Source of the DNA: Synanceia verrucosa
Lineage: Eukaryota; Chordata; Actinopteri; Perciformes; Synanceiidae
DNA: 64,000 nucleotides
Direction: 5' to 3'
Assembly: GCA_029721515.1 (NCBI GenBank)
Contig: CM056559.1
Location: 1,737,001-1,801,000, forward strand
Part shown: positions 11,498-23,570 of the stretch, piece after piece
How the letters are laid out: each line of letters opens with the position of its first letter
How positions within the stretch are numbered: the first letter of the stretch is position 1
Translations under genes and position numbers: made by a program
Notes under the pieces: model-generated
Seen by the model: the letters and a program-made list of their open reading frames with translations, nothing else
The model's database searches: none
Told to the model about the DNA's origin: nothing

Positions 11498-11680
11498 GGC
11501 AACGGGCCGTCACCAGGTACAGGACGAGTACGAGTACTTCTATGTTTAGAGGGCGGCCATGACCGCTCGTGCTGTGGTGATGTCACGATACTGTGTAAGC
11601 GAAGATCTTTTCAAATTAAAGCGGTGCATTGTGATGGAAGAAGGTTCCACTCTGCTGCCTTTCCATCAGTTCCAGGTGAC
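11498..11680 (-). other. ecel1: Possible ecel1 5' UTR with acceptor at 11682-11681
   Basis: Upstream of the ATG on the minus strand there is an in-frame TGA at 11512-11510 and, at 11681, the sequence TTTTTACCTGCAG|GTCACC that fits a 3' splice site. Inference: a 5' UTR intron ends here. No transcript evidence is available to me. Confidence 0.35.
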
Positions 11681-11849
11681 CTGCAGGTAAAAATAGAAAA
11701 GAGACGGTTGAATCCATGGTTACAGCAGCAGAGAATGAAAACAAAAGCACATTATTTAGGATGAAGCTGTTCATGATTGGTTGGATCATTGGATTTTTGG
11801 TGATCCACAATCAATACAGACAGCGATCATCATAACATCCAAATTCATG

Positions 11850-12170
11850 TGAAACTTGATATTATCACAGACAGACGGGGAAGAATTTATGTCCTCTTGT
11901 CAACAAGTTGACAATTAAATTAATCAGCAACTATTTTGATATTTGAGTCATTTTATAATCTCAATTCTCTGTTTCCAGCCTATAAAATGTGAATATTTCC
12001 TCTATGGCAATAAATTGAATATATTTGAGACATTTGATCCACATTTTTCACAATTTTCTGACAATTTAGAAAGCAAACAAACTGATCGATTAATGGAGGA
12101 AATGACCAACAGATAAACTGACAGTGAAAATGATCATGGGTTGCAGATTTATAGAGGTTTTGAGGCAATA
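11850..12170 (-). repeat. Family D dispersed repeat, minus strand
   Basis: Complement of the family D pattern: 'cagcctataaaatgtgaata', 'gcaataaattgaatatattt', 'gatccacatttttcacaa', 'gatcgattaatggagg'. It lies head-to-head with the next copy. Confidence 0.75.
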
Positions 12171-12239
12171 ACAGTCCATCAAAATATGAATAAAATCATC
12201 CCATGCATATGTTTTGACAAGGTTTGATCACAAAGACCT

Positions 12240-12512
12240 GGGTTGTAATTAATGATCACCATCATTGATTGTTTTCTAGATTAACTGATCAGTTGTTTGG
12301 TCAATAAAATGTCAGAAAAGAGAGAAAAATGTTCATCATGATGTCTTTCATTGTTTTGTCCGAAACCCAAAATATTCACTTTGATATGAAATAAAACAGA
12401 AAAGCAGAATATTTCCATATCTGAGGCTGAAAACAGACAAAAACAAAAAAATTAATGAATTGTCAATTCCATCAACTTATTGATTAATTGATTAACCGTC
12501 GCAGCTCTAATG
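12240..12512 (+). repeat. Family D dispersed repeat, plus strand
   Basis: 'gattaactgatcagttgttt' and 'ggtcaataaaatgtcagaaa' near the start, and 'gattaattgattaaccgtcg' at the end, as in the other copies. With the preceding minus copy it forms a loose inverted pair. Confidence 0.8.
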
Positions 12513-13147
12513 GATCCAGAAACAACCAGACAGCTGTTTTTTTCCCTCTGTTTCTCTGCATACAGCCTGCAGGCAGCATCACAAGCCTTCAGTCACAGAG
12601 ACGGACTGATAAATTGGGTTTTGGACGCCGTCCTGATGTGAGTCTTTGGGTGTGTTTATGTGTGTTTTCAGTGGCTGGATGCAGTGAACTTGCTGAAAGC
12701 TGTGAAGGCGATCTGTGGAAATTGATCCCTGTTATCTCCTGTGAGAGTAGCAAACTTCAGCGCTGATGTCTTTAACAAGCTTTCCCTTTGCCTTATGGGA
12801 GTGCTGCATGTAGATAAGAAGAGGAAGGAAAGAAGCAAGTTCAGTGTTGGCAGGTAAACTGAGAGTCGAGAGAATAAAAGTCATGAGGGAACAGAAAACG
12901 GGTGGTGAGGGTTTTATTGTGTTTTAGAGGGGAAAAAGGGAGGATGATAGAAAGAATAGAGGGGAACGAGTGCATGGGTGGCACTCTTGGTTTTTAGAGA
13001 TTAAAAATACTGTCTACCACTGCAGACATCTGGCGTTCATGACAACACAATAGAGTGTGTGTTGGTGGGAAGCCAGCTAGGGGTGCAGGAAGAAGTAAGC
13101 TCCTCTCATAGAAAGGTAGAAACGAAAGCCTGAGTGAGTTTTCCCTT
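12513..13147. other. Unrecognised unique stretch
   Basis: No homology that I recognise and no convincing splice-flanked reading frame. Base composition is ordinary for the window. Confidence 0.5.
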
Positions 13148-13265
13148 CATCAAAGTTAACTTTGGTCGCCGAGAAATGTGTCATTCAGCGTTCGGTTGTG
13201 CTTAACTTCACCCGTTTGTGTCACTTCTGGTTGCAAAGCGACCAAGACGACCAAGACAGGCAAAA
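13148..13265 (+). repeat. Family B element (short copy)
   Basis: 'catcaaagttaactttggtc', 'tcattcagcgttcggttgtg', 'tcacttctggttgcaaagcg' and then 'accaagacgaccaagac'. It aligns with copies at 15355, 19002 and 29781. The terminal 'accaagatgg' unit is present only about twice. Confidence 0.8.
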
Positions 13266-13319
13266 CCCGAAACCACTTCCTCTAAATAACAGCTAGCCAT
13301 TCTGTGATTGTTCACCACG

Positions 13320-14150
13320 CGATAAAACCACTTAGTTAAGTTAAGGGAAAACGTCACCACTTAAATAATGCACTAAGGCAAGTTTGTCTCCGTATATAAG
13401 AAATAGGGTCAACAGGAAGTGGAACCAGGAACGTCTGGTTGTTTTATTTTTAGATGGCGAGACAAATGAACAGGACGGGACGTCTTGTGTCGTATCATCG
13501 GATCATTAAATATCAGCAAATTTACAATTATTAAGAAATACAAAGGTAGTGTTCATCAGGACTAGAAAACCACTTACTTAAGTAAAGGCAAAACGTCATG
13601 ACTGAGCTAAAATATGTTAACTAAGTCAAAAACTTACGTTAATCAAGTAACACAATAAATAAACACAAAAAAAAAAAAGTGACAACTTCAGACAAACACT
13701 ACAACATAAAAAAAACACCTAAATGATGCTCTGAGGGGAATTTATCCCCATACATACGTGATGAGGTCAACAGGAAGTGGAACCAGGAGCATCAGCTGAT
13801 GTTAGCAGAGACAGGAAGTGTCACACTGTGTCATCAGTGCATTAAACAAGCTAATGTACAAGTATCTTGAAACACACAGGCAGCGCTCATCAAGACTAGA
13901 AAACTACTTAGTTAAGGGAAAACTTCATAAAGTCAGTAAAATATGTACACGTCAACATAGCGACTGAAAACACGTCAAAAACACCAGTAAAAACACGTGA
14001 CTAGCATCTCTACGGTAGCTTCCAGGACCAAAGTGCTGGTCTTTCTCTCCTTATAGTCTCCATTGTTAACTCTTAGCGTAGCATTAGGCTAGCATTAACA
14101 CCTGAATGTGTTTACATCCTGCAGTCAGGACAGGAAACATGGCCGACAAA
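13320..14150 (+). repeat. Diverged tandem block, three units of ~240-330 bases
   Basis: 'aaaaccactta(g/c)ttaag' followed by 'ggaaaacgtca' starts units at about 13323, 13565 and 13897. The first two units also hold 'gtcaacaggaagtggaacca' (13408 and 13768). The end, 13990-14150, with 'taactcttagcgtagcat', is shared with 21510-21670. Confidence 0.7.
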
Positions 14151-14218
14151 TAAGACTTGGTGTTCTTAATGGTCGCAGCGTTGATGCGAACAGCAGCAGT
14201 GATGACAAGTGCAGAGGA

Positions 14219-14299
14219 GGGAGGACGGGTGGTGGTGGTGGTGGTGGTGGTAGGCGTGTCACTATCAGTTCAGCTCATCATCCATCAGTCGTCTGCCTC

Positions 14300-14339
<40 letters not shown>

Positions 14340-14425
14340 GAAACATGCTGCCGTTTCCAGTCACTACACATCCATGAATTTCTTCTTGTTATTGAATCAC
14401 TTCAGACGCAGGTGCCCCCCCCCCC
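14219..14425. repeat. Microsatellite cluster: (GTG)n, (CA)n, C11
   Basis: (GGT)n at about 14226-14251, (CA)n at about 14305-14336 and a run of 11 C at 14415-14425. Open frames here are repeat products. Confidence 0.9.
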
Positions 14426-14429
14426 ACTT

Positions 14430-14980
14430 AAGCTTCATAATAAATTATGATGCACGTGATCACGCCGAGTGGACGACCAGCGTTCAGCTAATGGATTAGA
14501 TCTGTGGGTTCCATCACGGGGAGGGGGCGTCAGTGATGAATGGATATTTACCGAACATGACAGGAAGTAATATGTTCCAGTTATACTGATACATACACTT
14601 ACATAAATACATCAAAAACACACCCAGCCCTGGTGATGCATGGCTCTTTGTCAGTTGTTGCCCATCTCCCATTCATCTTTCCAGCAAGAGATGATCTCTT
14701 AGTCACAAGGGTTCTCAAAGCGTGGTCTGGGGAACCTTAAGGTGTCACCAAATGTACTCATCCACTTTTCTTAAGTAAATTGTTGATTGCGACAGAAATT
14801 ATTTATTTATTTATTTATTTTTTTAGAGAATATCTAGTATGAATGACAAATAAAACTCAACAAAAACAAACAATGAGGCAGCGTTCACCTGTCCACACCT
14901 CACACAGCCCCATATATAACCATAAGAAGAAGATGTAAATATGAAGAAAAACACAGTGTGTGGAATATATGGACTCCATG
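14430..14980. other. Unrecognised stretch with (TTTA)n
   Basis: Mostly unique-looking. An (ATTT)n run lies at about 14800-14823. No gene signal. Confidence 0.5.
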
Positions 14981-15265
14981 GCTGTTGCCATCTTGTTACT
15001 GACAAAAAATGCACAATAATATACTGAAATTGTACATTAAATACGACCTCACCTTTTCACAGTATAACCTTTGTCCATCAGAGCCACTGACTCCTCTGGT
15101 TCTATATCAGAAACTGATCCTCCTTCTCTCTGATTTATTCTCTCAGTAAACATTATAAACATGACTTTATGGTCTCAGTCTGTAGTTTCTTGTCTTCTTC
15201 AATACAGCCTGATGTTTATTTAGTAACTTATGGTCCACTATAGTGTCAAACAGACCATAAAGCAG
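14980..15265 (-). repeat. Family C dispersed repeat, minus strand
   Basis: Complement of the sequence at 38970-39200: 'gagccactgactcctctggt', 'tctatatcagaaactgatcc', 'tctctgatttattctctcag', 'ttatggtctcagtctgtagt'. The two copies are inverted relative to each other, and each is joined to a family B element. Confidence 0.8.
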
Positions 15266-15354
15266 AGGATGCTTTAGGGCATGGCTACCTGCTGATAGAC
15301 AGGTCGTTACCATGGTGATGTGGTGTTGAACTTTCACAGTGTTTTTTTTTTCTT

Positions 15355-15660
15355 CTTTAGGGTTAGTTGACCTTTTTTGGTCAAATAAAATGTCTTATTC
15401 AGTTGTACTTAGTGCCATCCTCTAGTGCCGCTTCTGGTTTGCAAAAAAACCATGATGACGAAACCACAATGATGACGGATACATATAAAGATGGTGGCAG
15501 AGCCAAAATAGCAGTGGCCCAAAACCAAGATGGGGTCAGTTAAAAACCAAGATAGCAACCCTAAAAGATCAGGACGAAAAAAAACAAGGTGGCGACACCA
15601 AACACAAGCTTGTGATGGACAAAAAAAAAAACAAAGGGTGACGTCATGGAGACCTCATCC
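15355..15660 (+). repeat. Family B element with diverged 'gatggcgac' tail
   Basis: 'aaaatgtcttattcagttgt' and 'cgcttctggtttgcaaaaaa' match the family, then irregular units such as 'accatgatgacgaaacca', 'agatggtggcagagcc', 'ccaagatggggtc' and 'acaaggtggcgacacc' decay to about 15640. Confidence 0.75.
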
Positions 15661-16890
15661 ACTTCTTACACATGGCTGGTTACAGGTAGTAGCAGAGCAA
15701 TGTTTACTGGTGAAGGTTTGTTTCCCCTAAAGAAAGTCATTTCACAGCTTTAGTGCATGAGCAGGAGCTGTGCTGAATTATCTCCACAGACTCAGAGCTG
15801 AATTAAAGGCTTCAGTGCTTTGAGGGTCCTCACATCAACACACTGAAAGTGTTCCCCAAAGTCTGAAGAAGCCGTCAGATTTGTGGCTAGCGAGACGTAA
15901 AGTCACCTGCGGTCGACATCGACTGCTGGAGGGCGTATTAAAAAGACCATAAAAGATAGCTGGTAATATTTACCCTGTCAGTGTAACTTACTGTTACATC
16001 AATACAAACAATACAAAGCAGCCCCTGGTCTGTAACCAGATCCATAAGCTGCTCTTTATGCAGAAGAACAACATCTGTCACCTTCCGGACAGACGACAAC
16101 TTCACCAGGAATTCACTGAGGGCCGTTTGTCATCATGTTTTTAGGGGAAACTCTGCTTTTCATCCCCTCTCCAGCGAGTTACGTCACCTGAAAGCCTCCT
16201 ATAAATGGGTTTATTATCCTCTAATCAAAGTGGTCACGGAGCAACCAGAAGCTTGAAGGGTAGAGCGTGGTAGTCACCCTCTCCCAGCCTTATCGGTGGT
16301 CGCCAGAGGCTGCAGTAGAGCGCCACGGTGTGTTTGTTTGGACGACAGATTTGGACACACAGCTCAGCGGTCCTGTATAACACCAGGAGACACTTCTTAG
16401 GGCTTGGACCAGCCTTTGTGGTGTCACCAAATAAACTTTTTAAGCAACAAAAAGTGACTCTGCATTTCCATTTTACTATAAAAACAGAAGAGTTAATCTA
16501 AAAAACAATCAGACATGTCTCTATTAACCTTAACACCTCCACAGAGCTGTATGCAAAACTCCTAATAAATTACTGGCATTTTCACACCTGAAGACTAACC
16601 TTTAGCCCTTCTACCATATCACTTTTTAAAAGAAAAAAACTCTTTAATCAACTAACAGAAGTTATTTAGATAGGTAGACACCCTGCTGGGTGTTTTCTGA
16701 AGAGAGCCACTTGACAGGGAAATGATAAATGTTGTTCTGCGCTGTATAAATGTGCATTAGGTCTCAAGTATCGGTTAATCGATAAGTGAAGGAGGATATT
16801 CAGTTGCACTGGTTTTGAACGGAGTTCTTTATGAGGGTGAAAAGCGAGTCATGTGTCCAGATTAATGTGAACATGGAGACACTGTGATGG
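15661..16890. other. Unrecognised, mostly unique stretch
   Basis: No recognised repeat or gene. It includes ordinary mixed-composition sequence and no open frame with splice sites that I would defend. Confidence 0.5.
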
Positions 16891-17665
16891 TTGCAAACTT
16901 TCGGGTCGATGCGTAAAGACGCAGAGGGATCGTGAGCGCAGCAAGTCTTTTAAGGTCTTTTACGCACATTTTAGCGCATCATATCCCGCATGAAGTGAAT
17001 GACTTCATGTAGCTTAAGAGGAAATATGCAGGAGGCAAAGAGAAAATAAATAACGTCACATAAATCCATCATCCTTCTGTAAAAGAGAAGTCATTCATAG
17101 ACAGCCAGCCGGCTCAGCATCCACACCCTCAGCTCCAGCACGTTTTGACTCCTAACGGATCTTTTTCTACTGGACAGTAAAACTTCATGAAGACCAGACT
17201 GAGACCATGCGCGTAAAAGACGAGCGGATGGATCAGCAGCTGCTAAAACGTGACTTCCAGGTGAATGTGTGCCAGTTCCCTGCTTTAACCTTTCTCCATA
17301 TTTAAAACAACAACATGACTATATGTGGATCAGCTGAGAAGAGCCGGTGTCTGCCGTGCCACTCTCACAGGCTGCAGTCCAGACCGGCTGGCTTCAGTCC
17401 GCCCATCAGAGGCGCGGATAAAAAAAAAACGGAGCGACGCAAACTTGTGCAAAAAGACCGTACCTGTGAGAGTAAAGGTAAATCCCCGGTGGGAGCGTTA
17501 GAGTGCCTTTTCCGGTCCGGTCCACTGAAAGTCCGTCTGGGTGATCCGGTCCCGCCTCCGGAGATCCACACACACCGGGATCCGCACCGCGTTCTGCCGC
17601 CGCTGCAGCTCACAGCCTCGGATGTATGGAGGAGGAGGAGGAGGGGAGGAGGAGTAGGAGGAAGG
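16890..17665. promoter_or_regulatory. CpG-rich, promoter-like block (possible ecel1 first exon)
   Basis: CpG dinucleotides are dense compared with the flanks, especially 17,400-17,620 (ccggtccggtcc, ccgcctccgga, gcaccgcgttctgccgccgc). On the minus strand CTCTCACAG|GTACGG at 17464/17463 is a good donor, which would suit a non-coding exon 1 of ecel1 spliced to the acceptor at 11681. On the plus strand, ATGCGCGTAAAAGAC at 17207 opens an 18-codon frame to a donor CAG|GTGAAT at about 17260. Both are inference; a bidirectional promoter is possible. A GGA repeat ends the block. Confidence 0.4.
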
Positions 17666-17899
17666 TGACAGATGCTGTCCACTGGCTGTGCTCCTATTCT
17701 TCTTCCACTGGTTGTGTTTTAATAACTGGCATTTTTAGAGACTCCTACTGTCTGCTTTTTGGAGGAATATTGATTTGAAATTGAGACTTTTTGGAGCATA
17801 ACTTCATAAGAAAACCCTGCACATTCCCACATATTTCCATCCAGCTTTAAAGTAGATAAAAGTAGGTTTATGACAGACTATGGAGGGTAATAATCTGAG

Positions 17900-18240
17900 A
17901 AAAAACTCAGAATATTCTACAGAAAAACACCTCAAACCTTTGCAGAAAAAATACAAGAAAATACTGTTTCTAAGATTGAAGTCATCCATTTCCAAAAGAA
18001 AACAATCACAAATCTGCCCCCTAAAATTGTGAGATTAAATATTAAAGATTTATGTAAAGAAAAACACACAAATAAACCCTAAAATATATTTTATTCTAAT
18101 TCTTTGAAAAAAAAAAACCCATTTTTTTTAGATTAAAATTGTAAATTTACCAGAGAAAAAAATATGACAAATTTACAGGATTGAACCGTGAATTTACAGA
18201 AGTTTTTTTTTTTTTTTTTAATTATTTTTAATTTTATTAT
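17900..18240. repeat. Family E A-rich repeat (diverged)
   Basis: Short words such as 'aacaatcacaaatctgcc', 'gaaaaacacacaaataaac', 'aaaattgtaaatttaccag' and 'acaaatttacaggattgaac' recur with A and T runs; the same style fills 22.9-23.57 kb. Confidence 0.55.
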
Positions 18241-18370
18241 TTTTTCTTTAACATTTCCACCCACTGCTGACTTTTCATCTGTCTTATCTAAACCTCACAG
18301 TGGAACAATAGAAATCATATGGTACATCCAAACTCATAAAGAATCAACAAGCTGTACCTGCATGGACCTG

Positions 18371-18400
18371 ATGAATGAATGAATGAATGAATGAATGAAG
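18371..18400. repeat. (ATGA)n microsatellite
   Basis: About seven ATGA units. Confidence 0.95.
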
Positions 18401-19001
18401 CCGCTAACACTGATCCCTCCTTTGCAGATCTGACTTCATACAATCCCAGCAGCTCAGAGACCAAACATCAACTCATCCCCAAAACGAATGAGTCTCTTCT
18501 CCTGATTGATATTTTTGGGCTGCAACATTTAATGACGCTGCCAAATCACGCCAAGTCTATTTTAATAAATCTTCACCGCTACAGAAACATTAATCTCAAC
18601 GTAGCCTGAAAGTCACACAAAACAAACTAATCAAACCAAAAGGTCGACTAAATATTCAAAATCAGACGAGTACCTAACTGACCGTTTTATTGAGTCTGTT
18701 CAGCAACAGAGCAGAGACTGAAACCACAAACTGATTATTTTCACCTTTTGTTGTCTTATTAACTAAATACTAGAAACAGAAGGTGTTTATTTCACAAATT
18801 ACACTTGATCGTCAAGGTGACACATTTGAAGCTTTAATGAAGTGACACATGTGGCCTGTAAAGAAGACAGTGAAGCACAGCAGATCACACCACAGTTAGT
18901 ATCAGGAATATATAATATCAGATATACAGAGATAAATAAGAAAATATGAGGTTAACAGAAGAAGGACCAAAAACAAGAGGGAATGGATCCCAACATGCTT
19001 A
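18401..19001. other. Unrecognised stretch
   Basis: No gene or repeat recognised with confidence. Confidence 0.45.
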
Positions 19002-19765
19002 ACCAAAGTTAATTATATCCTTTTTGGATGCCTGAAAATGTCTTATTCAATGTTCACTTGTTTCACCCTCATGAGTCACTTCTGGTTTTAAATAACCAAG
19101 ATGGTGATGGCAACAAAAAAAAAGGAGATAATGACAGACAAAAACCAAGATGGTGACGAACAAAAACCAAGATGGTGACAGACAAAAACCAAGATGGTGA
19201 CGAACAAAAACCAAGATGGTGACAGACAAAAACCAAGATGGTGACGAACAAAAACCAAGATGGTGACAGACAAAAACCAAGATGGTGACGAACAAAAACC
19301 AAGATGGTGACGAACAAAAACCAAGATGGTGACAGACAAAAACCAAGATGGTGACGAACAAAAACCAAGATGGTGACGAACAAAAACCAAGATGGTGACA
19401 GACAAAAACCAAGATGGTGACGAACAAAAACCAAGATGGTGACGAACAAAAACCAAGATGGTGACAGACAAAAACCAAGATGGTGACGAACAAAAACCAA
19501 GATGGTGACGAACAAAAACCAAGATGGCAATCGCAAAAACCAACGTGGTGATGGACAAAGAAACAAGATGGTGACAGCAAAAAGACAAACTGGTGATGGC
19601 AAAGAAGCCAAGATGTGATGAAGAAAACAGCCAAAATCCCAGACGGTAAAGGTAAAAATCTAAGATGTGATGAACAGAAACCAAGATGGTGACAGTCAAA
19701 ACACCAAACTGGAGGCTTCAAGACAGCAATGTGTGACATCACAGTGACATCACCTCTTCTTGTAT
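19002..19765 (+). repeat. Family B element expanded into a 22-bp minisatellite
   Basis: Left part is family B ('gaaaatgtcttattcaatgt', 'tcacttctggttttaaataa'). From about 19080 'aaccaagatggtgac' is repeated; 19141-19535 is nearly perfect with a 22-base period. Two variants alternate, 'gacgaac' (a) and 'gacagac' (b): b-a three times, then b-a-a about four times. Right of 19535 units decay, and the end 'caaactggaggcttcaagac' with 'agcaatg' matches 29905-29925. Long open frames on the minus strand in all three frames are artefacts of the array. Confidence 0.92.
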
Positions 19766-21505
19766 CCAGTCTACGAATAACATCAGTTTAATTTACATGT
19801 TGCAGCACCTTCTCAGGCCGTAAGCGTCCATCTCAGTAGACGCTGTTCTACACTGAATCGCTGATTAACTCTTGATGTTTGCCACCTTTTCATTTACCTT
19901 CCAAATGACATTGTGGCCCAGCGAGTGTTTCACTGCTTGCTCTTATGGATGTGATTTCCTCTGCTAATTTACCTCCAGCTCGGGGCTATTTTATCCCACT
20001 TTTCCCCCAGCAGCTCCTGGGCTCATTTCACGAACAGGTAACAAGTGAGGGAAACCGAGCGAACCAGCTCTCCGGCCTATAATCCAGCTCAGTGAAGCAG
20101 TGGATTTGGGTTCAGCTGTCAGCTGCACAGAGCAGGACGCCTGGCACAAATTATGCCCACAGACCCAGAATCATAAGGAGCATCCCGGTGGACCAGAGGC
20201 GACGGGGGGACGCTGATGAGCAGCAGATGAGCCGGGATCGATGTCGGGAGTTTGACGAGGAGTGTACGGACGAGCGGCGTCACGGTCCCTCGCCACTTTG
20301 ATCCATCCTTACTGTTATTAGGGTTATTTACACACCTGCTGCCACAGGAAGCTCACTCTCATCTCTTTCAAACAAAGAACGAACAAACGTGCGCTAACCT
20401 CCCCAAAACGCCTCCTTTTTCACAATAAGTCTATTTCTGAGCGTCTAAAAATATCCCTTCTTGCCCTGGTTCACTTGATTCATCAAGATTCCCTGATGAA
20501 GCCAACATCCCACAAAGGAAGTTAAGCCAGAGATTAAAATACTTCAATTACACGCAGTTCAGCAGAACATCACAGCTTGGATCATATATACTCTCACTTC
20601 CTCTGGGACGGTGTAATAGAATTACAGCAGTAGCCTCCAGGTAGCTGCTGCGTTTTGGAGGCTTCCCTTCACAGCTTAGATAAGAGGAGGACGAGCACCT
20701 GAGTCCGACCCCACCCCATGCATCCACCCCCTCCATCCTCCCCTCAGACAGACTAATGGAGCACTGGGAGCTCCATTTATACCCCTCAACCCCCCACCAG
20801 GACCTCAGCTGTCCCATTCAACCCCCCAGAGGACTCACAGAGACGTGAGGTTGGGTTTATTTCAAGTCAATATCATTTTTATATGGTCTCATCACAGGAC
20901 TGATAATTAAAGCATTTTTTTCCTTTTGCTTGTGTAAAGTCTCATATGTCATTTTTATTGCATGCATCTCCATCAATTCTTCAGATCATCTTATCAATGA
21001 CTGTCTGATCAGTGATGTCAGGTGACAAGCAGCCAATCAGAGTCTTCATGATGTTGACTGGTCTGCAGTCAGCTGGAGTTAACTTCTTCATTCAGTTTCA
21101 TCCTCAGCTCTGTGGACACTTGATCACTGATCAATAGGAGCTTTAGCCTGTTAGCTGTTAGCATCCCTCTGATAAGCTAAACTAGCATTAGCTTAGCTCG
21201 TAGCTGCTAGCTCAAACTGTAAATTTTTCCCTGATATTCCAATTTTACACAAGGTGCATATTATTTTTGATGTCTCCACAGAGCCGTCTAGGAGTTTAAA
21301 ATAGAGTTCAAAATAAAATTCAAGCATATCGCTGCCGTTCTTCTGCATGACTGCAGCAGGAAGCTGCAAGTAAGCATCGAAGCCACAAAATAAAAGCATG
21401 TTATGCTTTGACTTTAAGCTAATTGTGATTAATTAACACTGTTAATTAACAATTTTTCCTCACCAAAATAAAGCCTTACGTTCTTTTGCATTCCTTCTGA
21501 CCAGC
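19766..21505. other. Unique-looking stretch without recognised gene
   Basis: Includes 19,860-20,300, with balanced composition that could be conserved non-coding DNA (guess). No splice-supported coding frame was found. Confidence 0.4.
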
Positions 21506-21509
21506 TAGC

Positions 21510-21670
21510 ATGTTGCTAACGTACCTTCCAGAACCAAACTCTGGTCTCCTGGTTCACCGTTTCTCTCTCTATATACTATGTCATTAACTCTTAGCGTAGC
21601 ACTAATAGCTGGATGTGTTTACGTCGCAGTCAGAACAGGAAACATGGAGTAGAAATCAGACGTGGAGCTC
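21510..21670 (+). repeat. Dispersed repeat shared with 13990-14150
   Basis: 'cattaactcttagcgtagca', 'ggatgtgtttacgtcgcagt' and 'cagaacaggaaacatgg' correspond in order to 'gttaactcttagcgtagcat', 'gaatgtgtttacatcctgca' and 'ggacaggaaacatgg' in the earlier copy. Confidence 0.8.
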
Positions 21671-22900
21671 AGGAAAGGTGTTTTCATCAGACGCTTTGAG
21701 CGTTATCAGTGCAGCACAAGTGCAGGGAGTCCATTCTTAGCTGTGTGATTGTAGATTAAAACAAGCTCTTTGTGGGAAAAGACTGTTTCACTTTCTGATT
21801 TAATTAAACTGAAAGCGAAAGCGAAGCCTCATCTACATATCCATGTGCACGTCCATGTTTGTACGCCTGCCAGCATATCGAGCCAGACTTCTGAGACGAG
21901 TCTGACAAAAATTGAAATGAACCATAATGAAGATGGACAAGAAGTTGGCTCCGATTCCCAACACCTCCCCTCCCTCAGCGTCCTTCTTCCTGTCGTCTTT
22001 TTCTACTTCCTCTCATTTGATTTTCCCATCAAACACAGGAAACCAGATTTCTGAGGGATGTCTTTGTTTCATTTAAGCAAGCAGGTGTCTCACACTTCCT
22101 CACGCAACGCTACATCGCTAACAGAGATACCTTTTGCCTAAATAATGAAAATTACAAAACCTGTTCGAAAAATCCCCCTCAAGGATCTCTGGAAAATCCT
22201 TGAACCTCAGTTGAAGAGCTGCCGCCATAAACAACCTGCAAAACCAGAACCTCAAATAACACGTCTCCCATGAGTCACAGCTGCAACGTTCAATAACAGC
22301 TTAATTAATCGTTTTTTTGGACTGAACTGTGATGCAAACACTTATTTCCTCAACAGGCAATTAAACTTTGACAATGAAAAGCGAAACAAACTGCTGCAAA
22401 ACAACGTCTCTCCGCGGAGTATGTTCTGTGACGCTGGCAGACCGAGGCCTTGATAGAAAACTAATAATAACGTCCCTTCGTTTCGCCTCCACAGTCCTCC
22501 TTCTCTGGCTTTTTTAGTTCTTTAGTCTCAAGTGTCAGAAACCCCATTACAGTAATTAAGTCAGCGGACCCTCAAAGAGCTCCCCTTCAAACAGCCGGAG
22601 AGGAAGGGAGGCATGGAGGGAGGCAGATATGGCTGGAAGGAAAGAGATGGATGGAAGGAAGCTTCAGAGAGATGATGATGGAGAAACTGGGAAGATGAAG
22701 CAAATATGCATCGCAACATGCTGCGAGGAAAAAACACAGGAAGTGACTTCAAGACCAGCAGCACGTTAACACGCTGTAATTACTCTACGAACGAGTCACG
22801 GTGTTTTCCAGATGACTGGCAGCTTCGACACTTTAACAACGAACACTGAGCGGGCCAGCGATCCAGCACGAGCGAATTTGTTTACTGCTAATTATTATTA
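21671..22900. other. Unrecognised stretch
   Basis: Mostly unique-looking; a GGAA/GATG-rich purine patch lies at about 22595-22690. No gene supported. Confidence 0.45.
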
Positions 22901-23570
22901 CATTTTTTTTTAAATATCATTTTAAATTTTCAAAAGGAAAAACATGAAAAAAACCCACAATTTTTCACAAAAAAACAACTTGGGTTGCAAACTTGCAAGA
23001 TTCCAAAGTAATGCAGTTTCAATAGCAGAAAAAAAAAAATGTTTCACAAAAAAAACTCCTCCATATATTCAATATTCTCTTGCGTATTTATGTGTCGAAT
23101 TTCCAAGAAAAAAAAACAAATTTGCAAGAAAAAAGACAAATTTTAGGGATTAAACTGGCAGAGGAAAAAAATATCCAAGATTATAAATGAATATATTTAA
23201 AATATATATATATATAAAATATTATATATAATATATAAAAAAGGTTTGGGAAAAACATACATTATATTACATACCTTCTCTGATAGTAAAGTCATATGTG
23301 TGACAGAAAAACTCACAGATTTGCAAGATTAGAGTCATAATTTTACGAGAAAACAATAAATATTTAAGATCAACACTGGTATATTCTCTGAGACTAAACT
23401 GCCAAACTTAAGAGAAAAACAACACAAACAAAAAAAAAAAGAGATTACAGTGCCCAAATAAAAATAAAATCAGGAAAAAAATAACATTAACATTAAAGTC
23501 ATAAATATGTAAGAGAAAAACTCACAAATCTCCAAGATGAGCGTCATAAATGTACAAGAGAAAAAGAATT
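22900..23570. repeat. Family E A-rich repeat cluster with TA-rich core
   Basis: Units of the style 'gaaaaactcacaaatctcca' / 'agatttgcaagattagagtc' / 'ataaatgtacaagagaaaaa' recur at about 22960, 23120, 23310 and 23510. A TA-rich run lies at about 23190-23240. Common in fish non-coding DNA. Confidence 0.65.

Noticed and set aside
10973..11764. 263-codon plus-strand frame opposite ecel1 exon 1
   Set aside because: A shadow of the GC-rich exon; the minus frame matches ECEL1 and has proper splice sites.
17315..17682. 117- and 105-codon frames on both strands in the CpG-rich block
   Set aside because: No recognised family and frames open on both strands because of GC bias; better explained as promoter or UTR.
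19047..19742. 231-, 203- and 180-codon minus-strand frames with repeated 'VTILVFVCHHLGF'
   Set aside because: A 22-base repeat lacking stops in all three minus frames gives the same three-phase peptide in each; not a protein gene.
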